A DNA stretch of 64,000 nt from positions 1 through 64,000 of the forward strand of contig CACYHU010000006.1 in the NCBI GenBank assembly GCA_902774215.1. Reading direction: 5' to 3'. The notes under the pieces were generated by a model. The model did no database searches, was not told the DNA's origin, and saw only the letters and a program-made list of their open reading frames with translations. The DNA is from an uncultured Chloroflexota bacterium. GTDB taxonomy: Bacteria; Chloroflexota; Anaerolineae; Anaerolineales; Anaerolineaceae. Made by a program: the position numbers and the translations under genes. Positions within the stretch are counted from its first letter, which is position 1. The number at the start of each line of letters is the position of its first letter. Of the stretch, positions 62,367-64,000 are shown piece by piece.

Positions 62367-63371
62367 TCAGGAAACAAACAGGCTGCTGTGTGTCAGGTCA
62401 GTGCTTTCAAATAAAAGATTCTTTGCAGCGGAAACACTGCCGTCCGCGTTGACCCGGTACAGCAGATTCCGGTGGGTTATCAAACGGTTGATGATGACAA
62501 AATCGGATATCAGGTCTGACGGTACGATCGGATGGACCTGATCCAGCCTTGTATTCCAGATATATTCTTTTATGGACTGTGCTGTTTCTTCTGCAAGCGT
62601 GTCGCCCGCGATCGAGAACGCCATCAGCGGATGGAAGGGGATCATATCTTCCAGCCATTCACCGCTGAGGATCTCTTCTGCCTGCGATTTGTCAGCAGTC
62701 AGACGGAAAGCGGAAAAGAGGATCCCTTTGCGGGAAAGTTTTTCCGCGCAAAGCTGCCAGTCCGGTTCGTCGGTGTTGATCAGGATCATCAGGTTCGGGA
62801 TCTCCGCTGCTTCCTCAAGTATCTCTTCCGTTATGGCACCGGGCAGGACACAGAGTCCGAAGACACTGTCCTGATGAGAATGGAACAGTCCTGTATAATC
62901 ATCCCACTCATCCAGCGTATCGGAGGCCATCAGCAGCCATGCGTAAATCTCCGTTTTTCGTCCTCTGTTTATCAGGTTTTCAATATCCGCAAAAGGGATA
63001 CGGCCGGATGTTTGTGCACGGTCAATGAGAACAGCCCATGAAATGGATATGCCGCTTTCTTCTATCAAGCGGCGGATATTGCCGGACCCGAAAGTCCAGG
63101 CGTTGTGCCCAAGGTTGATGCCGAACTGCTTTATGGTCTGCGGATCAGCGTTTGAGACAAGGTGATGGATCATTTCATAATAAGGACTGGATTGGTTCTT
63201 TGCCATTTTCTGCATCATCTGGTAGCAGATTTTTTGCGTCGGACCGTCTGAAGTCCGTTCCGCCATGTCCAGCAGCTTGCGGACGCTCCGGTGAGGATCC
63301 TGCGAAATATCCCGGATATAGTGATCTACGATGCCTGAGATGATCCCTTTGGTTATGGTTTCCTGATCCAT
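62367..63371 (-). CDS. uncharacterised protein
   Basis: 334 residues. The N-terminal 70 residues are helical, then IKQFGINLGHNAWTFGSGNIR marks the start of an alpha/beta domain with alternating strands and helices (ISWAVLIDRA, ILINTDEP, KGILFSAFRL). The overall plan recalls radical SAM-like barrels, but no CxxxCxxC is present, so it cannot bind a normal radical SAM cluster. I cannot assign a function. It is divergent from the degV-like gene, with a shared 205-base upstream region. Confidence 0.65.
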   Translation of the reverse strand: MDQETITKGIISGIVDHYIRDISQDPHRSVRKLLDMAERTSDGPTQKICYQMMQKMAKNQSSPYYEMIHHLVSNADPQTIKQFGINLGHNAWTFGSGNIRRLIEESGISISWAVLIDRAQTSGRIPFADIENLINRGRKTEIYAWLLMASDTLDEWDDYTGLFHSHQDSVFGLCVLPGAITEEILEEAAEIPNLMILINTDEPDWQLCAEKLSRKGILFSAFRLTADKSQAEEILSGEWLEDMIPFHPLMAFSIAGDTLAEETAQSIKEYIWNTRLDQVHPIVPSDLISDFVIINRLITHRNLLYRVNADGSVSAAKNLLFESTDLTHSSLFVS

Positions 63372-63576
63372 GATATATCCTTTACCCTGTTATTATTTTT
63401 AGATTTTAATAGAAAGTTTTATCCTTGTAAAGGAATCAGTTTTCCGTAATTGAAATTTACCCAAATAATGAATAATGTCCAAATAGCGGTATTATTTTTA
63501 AACACTCAGTTTTGCAATTCCGCAGTTTCAAGTAAAATGTTATTATGATTTTGAAGAAATTATACGGGGAGGTTTT

Positions 63577-64000
63577 ATGTCTGAGCATAAAGGGTTTTTC
63601 ATTGTTACGGACTCTTCCTGCGATCTTCCGCAGTGGCTTTTGGACACATATGAGGATTTTGCTCTCTGTCCATTGACCTTTACGATCGACGGTGAAATCA
63701 ATCCGCCTCTTGATAATAAAGCATTTTACGACAGACTGCGCAAAGGCAGCCGATCCCAGACATCCCAGGTGAATCCGGATGCCTTTCTGAATGTTTACCG
63801 TAAAGCAGCAGGGGAAGGACTTGACGTGTTATATGTCGGTTTTTCCAGCGGCCTGAGCGGTACGGTCGAAAGCGGCGGAAAAGCAGCCGTGATCGTCAGA
63901 CAGGAATTTCCGGAACGGCAGTTTATTGTGGTCGATACACTCTCTGCCTCCTGCGGTGAAGGCTGTCTTGTCGATAAGGCTGTAGAGCTGCGGAATTCCG
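63577..64000 (+). CDS. DegV-family fatty-acid-binding protein, 5' part
   Basis: The first 141 residues of a DegV protein; the window ends before its C-terminal half. Visible are FIVTDSSCDLP at the start, PLTFTID, SQTSQVNP, VGFSSGLSGTVESG and VVDTLSASCGEG, all conserved in DegV/FakB. These proteins bind a fatty acid for a kinase (FakA) or related tasks. GGGGAGG precedes the ATG by six bases. Confidence 0.92.
   Translation, partial: MSEHKGFFIVTDSSCDLPQWLLDTYEDFALCPLTFTIDGEINPPLDNKAFYDRLRKGSRSQTSQVNPDAFLNVYRKAAGEGLDVLYVGFSSGLSGTVESGGKAAVIVRQEFPERQFIVVDTLSASCGEGCLVDKAVELRNS

Overview
The window is a gene-dense stretch (roughly 50% G+C) of a bacterial chromosome. It most resembles an anaerobic member of the Chloroflexota, class Anaerolineae. 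The clearest lineage hint is the threonine/proline linker of the PTNTPEPTATP type, which follows the membrane anchor in two exported proteins (15686-17035 and 29834-31858). A fermentative lifestyle fits the L-lactate dehydrogenase and the oxygen-independent gene set. The assignment is inference from sequence style; no rRNA gene is present.

Layout, left to right. (1) 1-61: start of an exported protein, minus strand. (2) 394-8405: a plus-strand operon with a Gfo/Idh/MocA oxidoreductase, three large polytopic membrane proteins of the GT-C/GT39 type, surE and L-asparaginase. (3) 8406-9094: a non-coding island with GC-rich hairpins, three 64-bp tandem repeats and a MITE-like palindromic element. 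(4) 9095-12369: an OmpR-type two-component system and ldh. (5) 12474-14228: tRNA-Ser(GCU) and a secreted thiaminase I with both catalytic residues intact but a frame problem at its natural start. (6) 14303-15096: a decayed PIN toxin-antitoxin pair. (7) 15310-24564: an apparently single operon with an acidic conserved protein, a C39-like protease with TPR, sbcD, a CNNM/CorC-type protein, sbcC and two GT4 glycosyltransferases. (8) 24620-29771: a ribose-type sugar ABC importer facing a D-lyxose isomerase and a sugar-phosphate transferase. (9) 29834-34157: an orphan family-5 solute-binding lipoprotein and ComEC. (10) 34390-39785: potA, potB, a potC-potD fusion and an AAA/PD-(D/E)XK protein. (11) 39800-43103: a four-gene peptide/nickel-type ABC importer without a binding protein. 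(12) 43188-48474: a DUF6273 lipoprotein, a GT-C membrane protein, HtrA, a small split-barrel-like protein and an NYN/OST-HTH protein. (13) 48642-50126: infC, a broken rpmI, rplT and a terminator. (14) 50125-61131: two HAD paralogues, serS, RlhA-type U32 protein, envelope glycosyltransferases, plsC and glgC. (15) 61132-64000: mobile-element remnants, a purine phosphoribosyltransferase, an unrecognised 334-aa protein, and degV cut by the window end.

The strongest observation is the secreted thiaminase I, which would destroy or exchange the thiazolium part of thiamine outside the cell. Its best start (good Shine-Dalgarno sequence, MKK signal peptide) is one base out of frame in an A7 tract. This suggests slippage, phase variation or an assembly error. 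Other disrupted genes are rpmI, the PIN toxin and a GT-C gene at 56461-58060. Two palindromic elements at 8802 and 61176 show paired substitutions that keep their stems, which suggests a small mobile family selected for structure.

All family assignments were made by eye from motifs, length and context; no database search was run.
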